Shown one piece after another: positions 23,792 through 32,507 of a stretch of 64,000 nucleotides of DNA. Below the pieces are notes generated by a model. It was given only the letters and a program-made list of their open reading frames with translations. It was not told where the DNA came from and did not search any database. The stretch covers positions 417,001 through 481,000 of the forward strand of contig NZ_JANCTC010000002.1 in assembly GCF_024297145.1 (NCBI RefSeq). The letters run 5' to 3'. Position numbers and translations under genes: made by a program. Origin of the DNA: Mesorhizobium sp. LMG 17147 (GTDB lineage: Bacteria > Pseudomonadota > Alphaproteobacteria > Rhizobiales > Rhizobiaceae). Position 1 is the first letter of the stretch; each line of letters opens with the position of its first letter.

Positions 23792-23886
23792 AACCGAGCG
23801 ATTATTTTGCGGCAACGCGTATTTTGTTCTTGCTTTGTGCCGGCAGCTATGCTACTAATTTCCCTATGGTGCTCATTGGCTCCAAC

Positions 23887-23912
23887 AACCCGCCCGCCGA
23901 GGCGGGTTTTTC
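23887..23912 (+). terminator. Rho-independent terminator upstream of PBP gene
   Basis: Arms AACCCGCC (23887-23894) and GGCGGGTT (23901-23908) with loop CGCCGA are followed by TTT. No plus-strand protein gene lies in the 240 bases before it apart from the mosaic element. It may therefore end the transcript of the 23389 gene, or a very short transcript starting near 23860. Confidence 0.75.
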
Positions 23913-24063
23913 ATTTCCGGCTTTGGCGCTGTCGCGGGCCGCGCCTGCTCCGCAAACGGTTGAATACACTTTACTTCGATTTTTCCCGACTTAACCCGCC
24001 CTTAAATCGCCGCATCTAGTCTTCAACCCGAACGCCATAGGCATCGGGAAGACAGCACACCGC

Positions 24064-26316
24064 ATGGCGAACCGGAAAGACAGCCGCATCGAGCCCAGCT
24101 TCGAGGCATCGCCAGGGGCGAGATCCTCGGCCGGTTTTTCGGTGAGCGAGGAGGACCGCGTCGTGCCGAGCAACCGTAAAGCCGCTGCAAAGCGCAAATC
24201 GACCAAGGCCAAGCCGTCTCGTGGCGGGCGCGGCAAGAGCCGGCGCGGTGTGTTCGGCGTGCTTGGCCGGCTGTTCTACTGGTGCTTCGTGCTGGCCATC
24301 TGGGGCGGCATCGCCACTGCCGGCATCGTCGTCTATTACGGCGCGAAAATGCCGGCGGCCACCACATGGGCCATTCCCGATCGCGCCCCCAACATCAAGA
24401 TCGTCTCGGTCGACGGCCAGCTGCTTGGCAATCGCGGCATGAGCGGCGGCGAGGCCGTCGGCCTGCACGAAATGTCGCCCTATATTCCCGAGGCCGTCAT
24501 CGCCATCGAAGACCGCCGCTTCTATTCGCATTTCGGCATCGACCCGATCGGCCTTTCCCGGGCCATGGTGACCAATGTGCTGGGCGGGCATTTTTCGCAG
24601 GGCGGCTCGACGCTGACCCAGCAGCTGGCCAAGAACCTGTTCCTGACGCCGGACCGCACGCTGGAACGCAAGGTGCAGGAAGTGCTCTTGGCGCTCTGGC
24701 TGGAGCACAAGCATACGAAGGACCAGATCCTCGAAATGTACCTCAACCGGGTCTATTTCGGCTCTGGCGCCTATGGTGTCGAAGCGGCCTCGCGCCGCTA
24801 TTTCGGCAAGAGCGCGCGTGACGTCACGCTGTCGGAGGCGGCACTTCTCGCCGGCCTGCTCAAGGCGCCGTCGCGGCTGTCGCCGGCGCGCGACCCGAAG
24901 GCGGCCGAGCAGCGCGCGCAGCTGGTGCTCGCTGCGATGCGCGACGAGGGCAAGATCAGCGCCAAGGAGCAGACCACGGCAATGAGCGCGCCGGCGACAC
25001 GCGCGCCGTCCTACTGGACCGGCTCGGAAAACTACGTCGCCGATACGATCATGGAAGAACTGCCCGACCTGATCGGCGACGTGCGCCGCGATATCGTCGT
25101 CGACACGACCGTCGATCTGACGCTGCAGAAGCTCGCCGAGCAATCGATCCGGAGGTTGATCGACCAGAGCGGCAAGAAGCTCAATGTCAGCCAGGGCGCG
25201 CTGGTGTCGATCGACAATTCCGGCGCGGTGCGTGCGATGGTCGGCGGTTACGACTATTCGACCAGCCAGTTCGACCGCGCCTCGGAAGCGCGCCGGCAGC
25301 CGGGCTCGGCGTTCAAGCCGTTCGTCTATATGGCGGCGCTGGAATCCGGCCGCACGCCCGACAGCGTGCGCAACGACGCGCCGATCAAGATCGGCAACTG
25401 GATGCCCGACAATTACGGCGGCAAATATTTTGGCAAGGTGACACTGGCGACGGCGCTGGCAAAATCGCTGAACTCGGTGGCCGCGCAGATGACCATGGAA
25501 GTCGGGCCGAACGCGGTGGTCGAGGCGGCGCACCGCATGGGCATCCAGTCCGAGCTGACGGCCAACACATCGATTGCGCTCGGCACCTCGGAAGTGACGC
25601 CGCTGGAACTGACCTCGGCCTATGTTCCCTTCGCCAATGGCGGTTACAAGCCGGACATCCATTTCATCCGCCGGGTCACGACGAGTGACGGCAAGGTGCT
25701 CTACGAAAACAATGGCGGCGGTGCGCCGCGCGTCGTCAAGCCCGATGTCGTCGGGATGATGAACTCGATGATGACCGGCACGGTCGAGATCGGCACTGCC
25801 AGGAAGGCGGCGTTCGCCTGGCCGGCGGCCGGCAAGACCGGCACCAGCCAGAATTCGCGCGACGCCTGGTTCATCGGCTATACAGCCAATCTGACCACCG
25901 GCGTCTGGTTCGGCAATGATGACGGCAGCGCGATGAAGAAGGTCACCGGCGGCGCGCTGCCGGCGCAGGCCTGGCACGAGTTCATGGTCGCCGCGCATGA
26001 GGGCGTGCCGGTGCGGCCGCTGCCTGGAACCTGGAAGTCGACGCCGCCCGACACCATCGTCCCGGACGACATACCGTCCGACACGGCGCCGCCGGCGCCG
26101 GTCGCTTCCGTCGGCCAATCGGCACCGCCAACAGCAGCTACCCAGCCGGCCTCGCGTCCCGGGCGTCCTGCCGAGACGGTCGATGCCGGCGGCCTGGCCA
26201 TGCCGGGCGTCGACAGCGCCACCGCATCGATCAAGCACCCGGTGCCGCCCGGCGAAGTCGGCGGCTCGGTCAAGAAGCGGCAGACCTCGATATTGGATAT
26301 TCTGACGGGCGGCTGA
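24064..26316 (+). CDS. Class A penicillin-binding protein (transglycosylase/transpeptidase)
   Basis: This 750-residue bifunctional peptidoglycan synthase has a basic cytoplasmic N-terminus (1-65), one membrane anchor (about 70-95) and a GT51 glycosyltransferase domain with the IAIEDRRFYSHFGID, GGSTLTQQLAKNLFL and KVQEVLLALWLE motifs. The transpeptidase domain has SxxK in GSAFKPF, SLN in AKSLNSVAAQ and KTG in GKTGTSQN. A Pro/Ala-rich tail of about 90 residues follows. It builds periplasmic cell wall. The DNA start is supported by family N-terminal style but has no strong ribosome binding site. The opposite strand is open over the whole gene, a GC-rich codon artefact. Confidence 0.93.
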   Translation: MANRKDSRIEPSFEASPGARSSAGFSVSEEDRVVPSNRKAAAKRKSTKAKPSRGGRGKSRRGVFGVLGRLFYWCFVLAIWGGIATAGIVVYYGAKMPAATTWAIPDRAPNIKIVSVDGQLLGNRGMSGGEAVGLHEMSPYIPEAVIAIEDRRFYSHFGIDPIGLSRAMVTNVLGGHFSQGGSTLTQQLAKNLFLTPDRTLERKVQEVLLALWLEHKHTKDQILEMYLNRVYFGSGAYGVEAASRRYFGKSARDVTLSEAALLAGLLKAPSRLSPARDPKAAEQRAQLVLAAMRDEGKISAKEQTTAMSAPATRAPSYWTGSENYVADTIMEELPDLIGDVRRDIVVDTTVDLTLQKLAEQSIRRLIDQSGKKLNVSQGALVSIDNSGAVRAMVGGYDYSTSQFDRASEARRQPGSAFKPFVYMAALESGRTPDSVRNDAPIKIGNWMPDNYGGKYFGKVTLATALAKSLNSVAAQMTMEVGPNAVVEAAHRMGIQSELTANTSIALGTSEVTPLELTSAYVPFANGGYKPDIHFIRRVTTSDGKVLYENNGGGAPRVVKPDVVGMMNSMMTGTVEIGTARKAAFAWPAAGKTGTSQNSRDAWFIGYTANLTTGVWFGNDDGSAMKKVTGGALPAQAWHEFMVAAHEGVPVRPLPGTWKSTPPDTIVPDDIPSDTAPPAPVASVGQSAPPTAATQPASRPGRPAETVDAGGLAMPGVDSATASIKHPVPPGEVGGSVKKRQTSILDILTGG

Positions 26317-26377
26317 GGCTGATCCCCCTCGCAACCGCGACCGTGTTCCGCTACATGTCCGCCTGGAGACAAGCGAC

Positions 26378-27130
26378 ATGGCTGAACTCGACACCAGAAA
26401 GACGATCGTGCTGACCGGCGCCAGCCGCGGCATCGGCCATGCCACGGTCAAGCGCTTTTCACGCGAAGGCTGGCGCGTCATCACCTGCTCGCGCCAGGCC
26501 TTTGCCGAGGACTGCCCGTGGCCGGCCGGCCCGGAAGACCATATCAAGGTCGACCTCGCCGACCAGGAGGATGTCGGCATCGCGATCTCCGAGATCCGCC
26601 ACCGGCTGGAGGCGCATGGCGGGCAGCTGCACGCGCTGGTCAACAATGCCGGCATCTCGCCGAAGCTCAAGGACGGCAACAGCCGCATGAACTCGATCGA
26701 CACGCCGATGCATGTCTGGCGCGACGTCTTCCAGGTCAATTTCTTCGCCCCGATCATGCTGGCGCGCGGTCTGTTCAAGGAGCTGGCTTCGGCCAAGGGC
26801 TCGATCGTCAACGTCACCTCGATCGCCGGCACCCGCGTGCATCCTTTCGCCGGCACCGCCTATGCGACATCGAAGGCGGCGCTCGGCTCGCTGACGCGCG
26901 AAATGGCGCATGATTTCGGCCCGCACGGCATCCGCGTCAATGCGATTGCGCCGGGCGAGATCGATACGGCGATCCTGTCGCCGGGCACAGAAAAAATCGT
27001 CGAGACGATCCCGCTGAGGCGGCTGGGCACCACGGCGGAAGTTGCCGACATCATTTTCTTCCTGTGCTCGCAGCAGGCGTCCTACGTGACCGGCTCGGAA
27101 ATTCACATCAACGGCGGCCAGCACGTTTGA
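26378..27130 (+). CDS. Short-chain dehydrogenase/reductase
   Basis: This 250-residue SDR has the classical cofactor motif TGASRGIGHATV (about 12-23), NNAG in VNNAGISPK, and catalytic Ser in VTSIAG with YATSK (Tyr and Lys). It ends with the family-typical VTGSEIHINGGQHV. Substrate is not evident; the SDR is a stand-alone gene 61 bases after the PBP gene and could be read through with it. An NAD(P)-dependent 3-oxoacyl or sugar-alcohol reduction is typical for such proteins. Confidence 0.9.
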   Translation: MAELDTRKTIVLTGASRGIGHATVKRFSREGWRVITCSRQAFAEDCPWPAGPEDHIKVDLADQEDVGIAISEIRHRLEAHGGQLHALVNNAGISPKLKDGNSRMNSIDTPMHVWRDVFQVNFFAPIMLARGLFKELASAKGSIVNVTSIAGTRVHPFAGTAYATSKAALGSLTREMAHDFGPHGIRVNAIAPGEIDTAILSPGTEKIVETIPLRRLGTTAEVADIIFFLCSQQASYVTGSEIHINGGQHV

Positions 27131-27153
27131 GCGGCTGAGTTTTATCAATCGTC

Positions 27154-27256
27154 GGCGCTGCCCCTTCCCCCCGTGAAGAACGGGAGAAGGGGAGCCCCAG
27201 CGCTGGCGACCCCCTCTCCCCATCCTTCACGGGAGGACCTGCCCCAGCCTGGGATT
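27154..27256. repeat. Palindromic intergenic mosaic element (RIME-like), copy 2
   Basis: It starts with GGCGCTGCCCCT, the same left end as the element at 23663. It continues with TTCCCCCCGTGAAGAACGGGAGAAGG and CTCTCCCCATCCTTCACGGGAGGA-type arms that pair with each other. The right end has diverged (CTGCCCCAGCC). It separates the convergent SDR and host-attachment genes and has no coding content. Confidence 0.65.
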
Positions 27257-27287
27257 AGTAAGGAAATTGCACGCCGCCGATGCCCGA

Positions 27288-27737
27288 TCAGGTCGCCTGC
27301 AGCAGGCTCTCGATATCCGGTATGCTGTGGTTGGTCAGCGTCTTCGGAATTTCGGCCGTTAACTTGTCGGTGACCTCCTTGTGCAGTTTCCTGCGCATGT
27401 CGCCCAGCACCGGCGGCGGCGCGATCAGCACGATCTCCTTGAATGTGCCGCGATGCGCGAGCTTGTAGAGCCTGTCGGCAATCTCTTCGGCAAAACGCTC
27501 CTTGCCGAGACGGTGCCAGTCGGTGTCCTCGACCGCACTGCGGTGGACGGAAGGGCCGTCGCTGTAGCGGCCGGGGCGGTCCGTGCCTTGTTCTCGGGTT
27601 GCCGGATTTTCCTGCTCCATCTCGTGCACGACTTGAAGGTCGGGATATTGGACGTCTCCACGGTTCTCGAGGAACAGCGCCTTTTCGCCATCTGCCACCA
27701 CGATCCACAGTCCGCGTTTCAGTCTGACGTTGCTCAT
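27288..27737 (-). CDS. Host attachment protein (COG5622 family)
   Basis: This 149-residue soluble protein of the host_attach family (proteins described as required for attachment to host cells in rhizobia) starts LKRGLWIVVADGEKALFLEN and has the late VLIAPPPVLGDMRRKL segment. ATG 27737 follows an AAGGAG-like site (rc of CTCCTTT), which decides the start over in-frame upstream ATGs. A perfect-spacing EcfG promoter at 27816-27841 indicates induction by general stress. The fold resembles eRF1/Dom34-like ribosome-rescue domains; the adhesion role known from genetics may be indirect. Confidence 0.82.
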   Translation of the reverse strand: MSNVRLKRGLWIVVADGEKALFLENRGDVQYPDLQVVHEMEQENPATREQGTDRPGRYSDGPSVHRSAVEDTDWHRLGKERFAEEIADRLYKLAHRGTFKEIVLIAPPPVLGDMRRKLHKEVTDKLTAEIPKTLTNHSIPDIESLLQAT

Positions 27738-27815
27738 GGGGCGCTCCTTTTTGATTTTCGAACCCATCGCCGGGCCTTTGCTGCAGGGGTGTGACCGGCC
27801 CGGGTCCATAGGGCA

Positions 27816-27841
27816 AACGCGTACCGAGGCGGGAATGTTCC
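27816..27841 (-). promoter_or_regulatory. EcfG (RpoE2)-type general stress promoter for host attachment gene
   Basis: Read on the minus strand, GGAAC (27841-27837), exactly 17 bases, and CGTT (27819-27816) form a consensus alphaproteobacterial ECF general-stress promoter. It lies about 80 bases ahead of the start codon at 27737. Confidence 0.7.
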
Positions 27842-27928
27842 GGCACTCGGACCCGGTGCTCCGACAGAGGTCGGCGAGAGTGCGGGGCTGCCGTCGATTG
27901 CTCGGTCAGCATCCGGCGGCTTAATCTA

Positions 27929-27947
27929 CTAAATTGATAGAATTTAG
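27929..27947. promoter_or_regulatory. Palindromic candidate operator of the sulfur-assimilation operon
   Basis: CTAAATT and AATTTAG are perfect 7-base inverted arms around GATAG, in an AT-rich patch that stands out from the GC-rich surroundings. The size fits a site for an Rrf2- or LysR-type regulator. No such regulator gene is in the window, so the binding protein is unknown. Confidence 0.5.
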
Positions 27948-28174
27948 AAAAATCTGGTTTGTGGTTAGCTCCTCCGGCCGCTAAAAAGGCAGCGGATCAA
28001 GGGCTGCAACAGCAGCTTCAATCTGCTCCGCATTTGAATGTGGAATATTTTTCTCTTGGCCTTCATGCTTGCAGAAAAGAGATTGCCTGCTACGAAGCGA
28101 TGCGCGAGTGGGTGCCTTCTGGTTTTTCGCGCCCCCGCGTAGAACTGACAAACGGTTCCAGGATTCCGCTCGTC

Positions 28175-29626
28175 ATGTCGCAAGCCACGCCCAAGCTCAA
28201 TGCCTTTCCCGTCTTCATGCGGGTCGAGGGCGAAGCCATAGCCATCGTCGGCGGCGCAGAGGAAGCGCTGGCCAAGGCGCGGCTGCTCGCGCAGTCGAGC
28301 GCTGTGCTGCGCATCGTCAGCGATGAAACAAGCCCGGAGCTGCTGGCCTTTATCGCCGAGACCGGGGCCGCCCACATCGCCGACGCCTATGATGCAGCAC
28401 ATCTCAACGGCGCGGTGATGGTGTTTGCCGCCAGCGGCGACGAGGCGCTCGATCGCCGCGTTGCCGGGGATGCGCGCCGGCTGGGCATTCCGGTCAATGC
28501 CGTCGACCGGCCGGAGCTATGCGATTTCTTCACGCCGGCGCTGGTCAACCGCGCGCCGGTCGCCATTGCCATCGGCACGGAAGGTGCCGGCCCGGTGCTG
28601 GCGCAGATGCTGCGCAGCCGCATCGACCGCATGCTGTCGCCGTCGCTCGGTCCGCTCGCAGCGCTCGCCGCCTCGTTTCGCGATACCGCCGAAAGACTGC
28701 TGCCGAAGGGCAATGCCCGCCGCCGCTTCTGGAGCGATTTCTTTGGCGGCGCGCCAGCCCGCGCTGTCGAGGCCGGCGAGCTTTCGCAGGCGCATGATGC
28801 GGCCGTCGGCCTGCTGCTTTCGAAAGAACCGGCATCGGGCCATATCTCGCTTGTAGGCGCCGGTCCAGGCGCCGAGGACCTTTTGACGCTGCGCGCCCAT
28901 CGCCTGCTGATGGAAGCCGACGTGATCGTCCATGACGCGCTGGTGCCGGAGGCGATCGTCGCCATGGGCCGCCGCGATGCCGAGCGCCTGCCGGTCGGCA
29001 AGCGCAAGGGCTGCCATTCCAAGAGCCAGGCCGAGATCAATGCGTTGCTGGTCGAGCTTGGCCACGCCGGCAAGCGTGTCGTGCGGCTGAAGTCCGGCGA
29101 CCCGCTGGTGTTCGGCCGGGCCGGCGAGGAGATGGCGGCGCTTCGCGATGCCGGCGTCGCCTACGAAGTGGTTCCGGGCGTCACCGCCGCCTTCGCTGCC
29201 GCCGCCGATTTCGAACTGCCGCTGACGCTGCGCGGCGTGTCGTCGTCGATGGTGTTCACCACCGGCCATGACCTCAAGGGAAATTCGCTGCCCGACTGGG
29301 CAAAGCTCGCCATTTCCGGCGCGACGGTCGCCGTCTATATGGGCCGCTCGGTCGCCGCCGAGGTCGCCGGCCGGCTGATCGAAGCCGGCCTGTCGCCGGA
29401 TACGGCCGTCGCCGTGGTCGAGAATGCCAGCCTTGCCAACCGCCGCCGTTTCCACGGCACACTCGCCGACCTGCCGTCGCTGGAGGCGCGCGCCGACCTT
29501 AGCGGCCCGGTGATGACCATCATCGGCGACGCGGTCGCCGGCGCCAATTTCGAACGCTCCGAGCCGCTGGCGGCACACAGGCAGGAAAGCGTGCTCCGGT
29601 CTGCCGCGCAAGGAGTGAGCCAATGA
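28175..29626 (+). CDS. cysG: Siroheme synthase CysG (multifunctional)
   Basis: This 483-residue enzyme makes siroheme for the sulfite reductase encoded downstream. The N-terminal part (about 1-215) is the precorrin-2 dehydrogenase/ferrochelatase unit with AIAIVGGAEEALAKARLL. The usual VGGG reads VGGA. The C-terminal part (about 225-470) is uroporphyrinogen-III methyltransferase with SLVGAGPGAEDLLTL, VRLKSGDPLVFGR and GVSSSMVFTTGH. The start at MSQATPKLNAF was chosen from family alignment because no strong ribosome binding site decides it. Its stop overlaps the DUF2849 start (ATGA). Confidence 0.9.
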   Translation: MSQATPKLNAFPVFMRVEGEAIAIVGGAEEALAKARLLAQSSAVLRIVSDETSPELLAFIAETGAAHIADAYDAAHLNGAVMVFAASGDEALDRRVAGDARRLGIPVNAVDRPELCDFFTPALVNRAPVAIAIGTEGAGPVLAQMLRSRIDRMLSPSLGPLAALAASFRDTAERLLPKGNARRRFWSDFFGGAPARAVEAGELSQAHDAAVGLLLSKEPASGHISLVGAGPGAEDLLTLRAHRLLMEADVIVHDALVPEAIVAMGRRDAERLPVGKRKGCHSKSQAEINALLVELGHAGKRVVRLKSGDPLVFGRAGEEMAALRDAGVAYEVVPGVTAAFAAAADFELPLTLRGVSSSMVFTTGHDLKGNSLPDWAKLAISGATVAVYMGRSVAAEVAGRLIEAGLSPDTAVAVVENASLANRRRFHGTLADLPSLEARADLSGPVMTIIGDAVAGANFERSEPLAAHRQESVLRSAAQGVSQ

Positions 29627-29928
29627 AAGTCCTGACCGCGAACCGCCTCGCCGACGGCATAGCCGTCTGGTACACCAATGGCGGCTGGGCTGAGACCATC
29701 GACCATGCCGACATCGCCCATGACAAGGCGGCCGAGGACCGGCTGGAGGCGATCGGCGCCAAGGCCTCCGCCGCCAACGAAGTGGTCGACGTCAACCTGA
29801 TCGACGTGACCGTGGCCAACGGCACGGTCGAAGCGGTCCGGTTGCGCGAAAAGATCCGTGCCGCCGGCCCGACCACCCGCAACGATCTGGGCAAGCAGGC
29901 CCGTCTGCAAGCCGCACGCGCGGCATAG
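29623..29928 (+). CDS. DUF2849 family protein of the sulfur cluster
   Basis: This 101-residue soluble protein belongs to a family found almost only between cysG and cysI in Alphaproteobacteria. It begins MKVLTANRLADGIAVWYT and has a mixed alpha/beta pattern without cysteines. Its ATG overlaps the cysG stop by four bases, showing translational coupling. A helper role in siroheme delivery or sulfite reductase assembly is an inference from the conserved context; no activity is known to me. Confidence 0.85.
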   Translation: MKVLTANRLADGIAVWYTNGGWAETIDHADIAHDKAAEDRLEAIGAKASAANEVVDVNLIDVTVANGTVEAVRLREKIRAAGPTTRNDLGKQARLQAARAA

Positions 29929-30001
29929 ATGACACAAGCATGATCCCGATCATGCTCGAACGAAGAAAATAACGGGCGGACGCGCCCGGAAAGACCTGAA
30001 T

Positions 30002-31672
30002 ATGTACCGTTACGATGAGTTCGACCACGATTTCGTCAAGGCCCGCGTCGCCGAGTTCAGCGACCAGGTCGCGCGGCGCCTTGCCGGCGAGATCACCGAG
30101 GACCAGTTCCGGCCGCTTCGGCTGATGAACGGCGTCTATCTGCAACTGCATGCCTATATGCTGCGCATCGCGGTGCCCTACGGCACGCTGAACAGCAAGC
30201 AGCTGCGCATGCTCGGCCACATCGCCCGCAAATACGACAAGGGCTATGGGCATTTCACGACGCGCCAGAACATCCAGTTCAACTGGCCGGCGCTGTCGGA
30301 CATCCCGGCGATCCTGGCCGATCTGGCAAGCGTCGAGATGCACGCCATCCAGACCAGCGGCAACTGCATTCGCAACGTCACCGCCGACCACTTCGCCGGC
30401 GCCGCCGCCGACGAGGTTGCCGATCCGCGTCCCTATGCCGAAATCCTGCGGCAATGGTCCTCGGTGCATCCGGAATTCTCGTTCCTGCCGCGAAAATTCA
30501 AGATCGCGGTGACCGGCGCCGAGCGCGACCGCGCCGCCATCCAGACGCACGACATCGGCCTGCACCTGAAGAAGAACGCCGCCGGTGAGCTTGGTTTCGC
30601 CGTCTATGTCGGCGGCGGCCAGGGCCGCACGCCGATGGTCGCCAAGAAGATCCGCGATTTCCTGCCGGAAGCGGATCTGTTGTCCTACTGCACGGCGATC
30701 CTGCGCGTTTACAACCTCTACGGCCGTCGCGACAACAAGTTCAAGGCGCGCATCAAGATCCTGGTCCATGAGACCGGCGTCGAGGAGATCACCCGCCAGG
30801 TCGAGGCCGAATGGCAGGAGTTGAAGGACGCCGAGCTGAGGCTGCCGGAAGAAGACATCCGCGCCATCGATGCCTATTTCGCGCCGCCTCCGCTTGTCGA
30901 CCGGCCGGAAGGCGACGAGGCGGTCAAGCTTGCCCGCCTCGACTCCAAGAGCTTTTCCGAATGGCTGGACCAGAATGTGGTCACCCATCGCCATCCCGAC
31001 TACGCGGCGGTGACCATCTCGCTCAAGGGCATCGGCGAGACGCCGGGCGATGCCACCGACAGCCAGATGGAAGCGGTCGCCGACATTGCCGAAAAATATT
31101 CATTCGACGAGCTGCGCGTCAGCCACGAGCAGAACCTGATCCTGCCGCATGTCGCGCGGGCCGACCTCAAAGCGGTCTATGACGCGCTTGTCGATATCGG
31201 GCTGGCGACGGCCAATTCGAACCTGATCAGCGACATCATCTCCTGCCCCGGCCTCGATTATTGCGCGCTGGCGACGGCGCGCTCGATTCCCGTGGCGCAG
31301 GAAATCTCGCGGCGCTTCGCCTCACTGGAGCGCCAGCGCGAGATCGGCGAATTGAAGCTGAAGATTTCCGGCTGCATCAATGCCTGCGGCCATCACCATG
31401 TCGGCCATATCGGCATCCTCGGGGTCGAGAAGAAAGGCGCCGAGCTCTACCAGGTGACGCTCGGCGGCTCGGCCGACGAGAACACCTCGGTCGGCGAGAT
31501 CATCGGCCGCGGCTTCAGTTCGGAAGAGATCACCGATGCCATCGAGCAGATCGTCGAGACCTATCTCGGGCTTCGGCTGGACAGAAACGAAAGATTCATC
31601 GACGCCTTCCGCCGTGTCGGTCCCGCGCCGTTCAAGGAGGCGCTCTATGCTGGCGAAGCCAAGGCCGCTTGA
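30002..31672 (+). CDS. cysI: Sulfite reductase hemoprotein (nitrite/sulfite reductase family)
   Basis: This 556-residue cytoplasmic reductase converts sulfite to sulfide with six electrons. It has two ferredoxin-like/siroheme half-domains. The siroheme/[4Fe-4S] ligands are visible as CPGLDYC (about residues 415-421) and GCINACGHHHVGHIG (about 457-471). The arginine-rich block TRQNIQFNW and QTSGNCIRNV line the substrate site. Length fits the ferredoxin-dependent or CysI-like type; no cysJ flavoprotein gene is nearby, so the electron donor is uncertain. Its end overlaps cysH by 26 bases. Confidence 0.92.
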   Translation: MYRYDEFDHDFVKARVAEFSDQVARRLAGEITEDQFRPLRLMNGVYLQLHAYMLRIAVPYGTLNSKQLRMLGHIARKYDKGYGHFTTRQNIQFNWPALSDIPAILADLASVEMHAIQTSGNCIRNVTADHFAGAAADEVADPRPYAEILRQWSSVHPEFSFLPRKFKIAVTGAERDRAAIQTHDIGLHLKKNAAGELGFAVYVGGGQGRTPMVAKKIRDFLPEADLLSYCTAILRVYNLYGRRDNKFKARIKILVHETGVEEITRQVEAEWQELKDAELRLPEEDIRAIDAYFAPPPLVDRPEGDEAVKLARLDSKSFSEWLDQNVVTHRHPDYAAVTISLKGIGETPGDATDSQMEAVADIAEKYSFDELRVSHEQNLILPHVARADLKAVYDALVDIGLATANSNLISDIISCPGLDYCALATARSIPVAQEISRRFASLERQREIGELKLKISGCINACGHHHVGHIGILGVEKKGAELYQVTLGGSADENTSVGEIIGRGFSSEEITDAIEQIVETYLGLRLDRNERFIDAFRRVGPAPFKEALYAGEAKAA

Positions 31673-32411
31673 CCGTATCGTCGACGTCGAGGCCGGTATC
31701 GCCGCCCAAGCGGCGGGTCTCGACGCACTCTACGGCCATCTGAAGCCCCTGGAGATCATCGAGCGGTCGACCCGGGAGTTCTTTCATGGCGATATCGCCG
31801 CCGTCTCGTCCTTCGGCGCGGATTCGGCGGTGCTGCTGCACATGATCGCCGAGATCGACCGCACGCTGCCGGTGATCTTTCTCGACACCGGCAAGCATTT
31901 CGAGGAGACGCTCGGCTATCGTGACGCGCTGGCCGCCGATTTCGGGCTGACCGATATCCGGGTGATCAGGCCCGACGATGCGGCGCTGGCAAGGATCGAC
32001 CCGACCGGCAATCTGAACGAGACCGATACTGACGCCTGCTGCGACGTGCGCAAGGTCGAGCCGCTGGCGCGCGGCGTCGAGCCGTTCCGCGCCTGGTTCA
32101 CCGGCCGCAAGCGCTTCCAGGCGGCGACCCGGGCAGCGCTCCCGGTGTTCGAGGCGGTCGGCTCGCGCATCCGCATCAATCCGCTGGCGCACTGGACGAC
32201 ATCGGACCAGGCCGGCTACATGCGCGCGCATGCGCTGCGTGAAAACCCGCTGGTCGCCTATGGCTATCTGTCGATCGGCTGCTTCCCATGCACGCAGCCG
32301 GTGCAACCGGGCGACGACGCGCGCAGCGGCCGCTGGGCCGGGCACGCCAAGACCGAATGCGGCATCCACTTGTCGGGTTTGGAAAGGTCGCTGACTGACG
32401 CCTCACTTTAG
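31647..32411 (+). CDS. cysH: Assimilatory adenylylsulfate (APS) reductase
   Basis: This 254-residue PAPS/APS reductase-family enzyme reduces activated sulfate to sulfite. It has the nucleotide-binding SSFGADSAVLLHM loop, the C-terminal catalytic ECGIHLS, and both cysteine pairs CC (in DACCDVRK) and CxxC (CFPC). Those pairs bind a [4Fe-4S] cluster and mark the APS-type branch rather than the PAPS-type of E. coli. The start ATG 31647 has a perfect AAGGAGG site seven bases upstream, inside the cysI end. Product feeds directly to CysI. Confidence 0.92.
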   Translation: MLAKPRPLDRIVDVEAGIAAQAAGLDALYGHLKPLEIIERSTREFFHGDIAAVSSFGADSAVLLHMIAEIDRTLPVIFLDTGKHFEETLGYRDALAADFGLTDIRVIRPDDAALARIDPTGNLNETDTDACCDVRKVEPLARGVEPFRAWFTGRKRFQAATRAALPVFEAVGSRIRINPLAHWTTSDQAGYMRAHALRENPLVAYGYLSIGCFPCTQPVQPGDDARSGRWAGHAKTECGIHLSGLERSLTDASL

Positions 32412-32444
32412 GGCATATTGATATTCAGCCGGCCTGCAAATGGC

Positions 32445-32507
32445 GGCTTCCTGCGCTTCCGGTGCTCGCGTACCAAAGAGTACGCTCCGCTCCGGTTTTC
32501 GGAAGCC
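32445..32507. repeat. Palindromic intergenic element inside the cys operon
   Basis: Outer arms GGCTTCC (32445-32451) and GGAAGCC (32501-32507) enclose an inner perfect stem GCGTAC/GTACGC (32468-32473 and 32480-32485) with loop CAAAGA. The surrounding sequence is a run of TCCGGCTCC-like pyrimidine-rich words. It looks like a dispersed repeat rather than unique DNA. It sits between cysH and the DUF934 gene and could tune read-through. Confidence 0.6.

Larger units (their letters stand above)
27738..28174. other. Divergent region between host-attachment and cysG genes
   Basis: This 437-base region has no convincing gene. It contains the EcfG promoter facing left and an AT-rich palindrome at 27929-27947 that probably controls the rightward sulfur operon. 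The plus-strand frame of cysG is open back to 27959, but those residues do not resemble the family N-terminus. Confidence 0.55.

Noticed and set aside
24016..26856. A 946-codon open frame on the minus strand opposite the PBP gene
   Set aside because: Its product is Arg/His/Asp-rich low-complexity sequence without domains, while the plus strand encodes a complete PBP with all motifs. It is a GC-rich codon-shadow frame.
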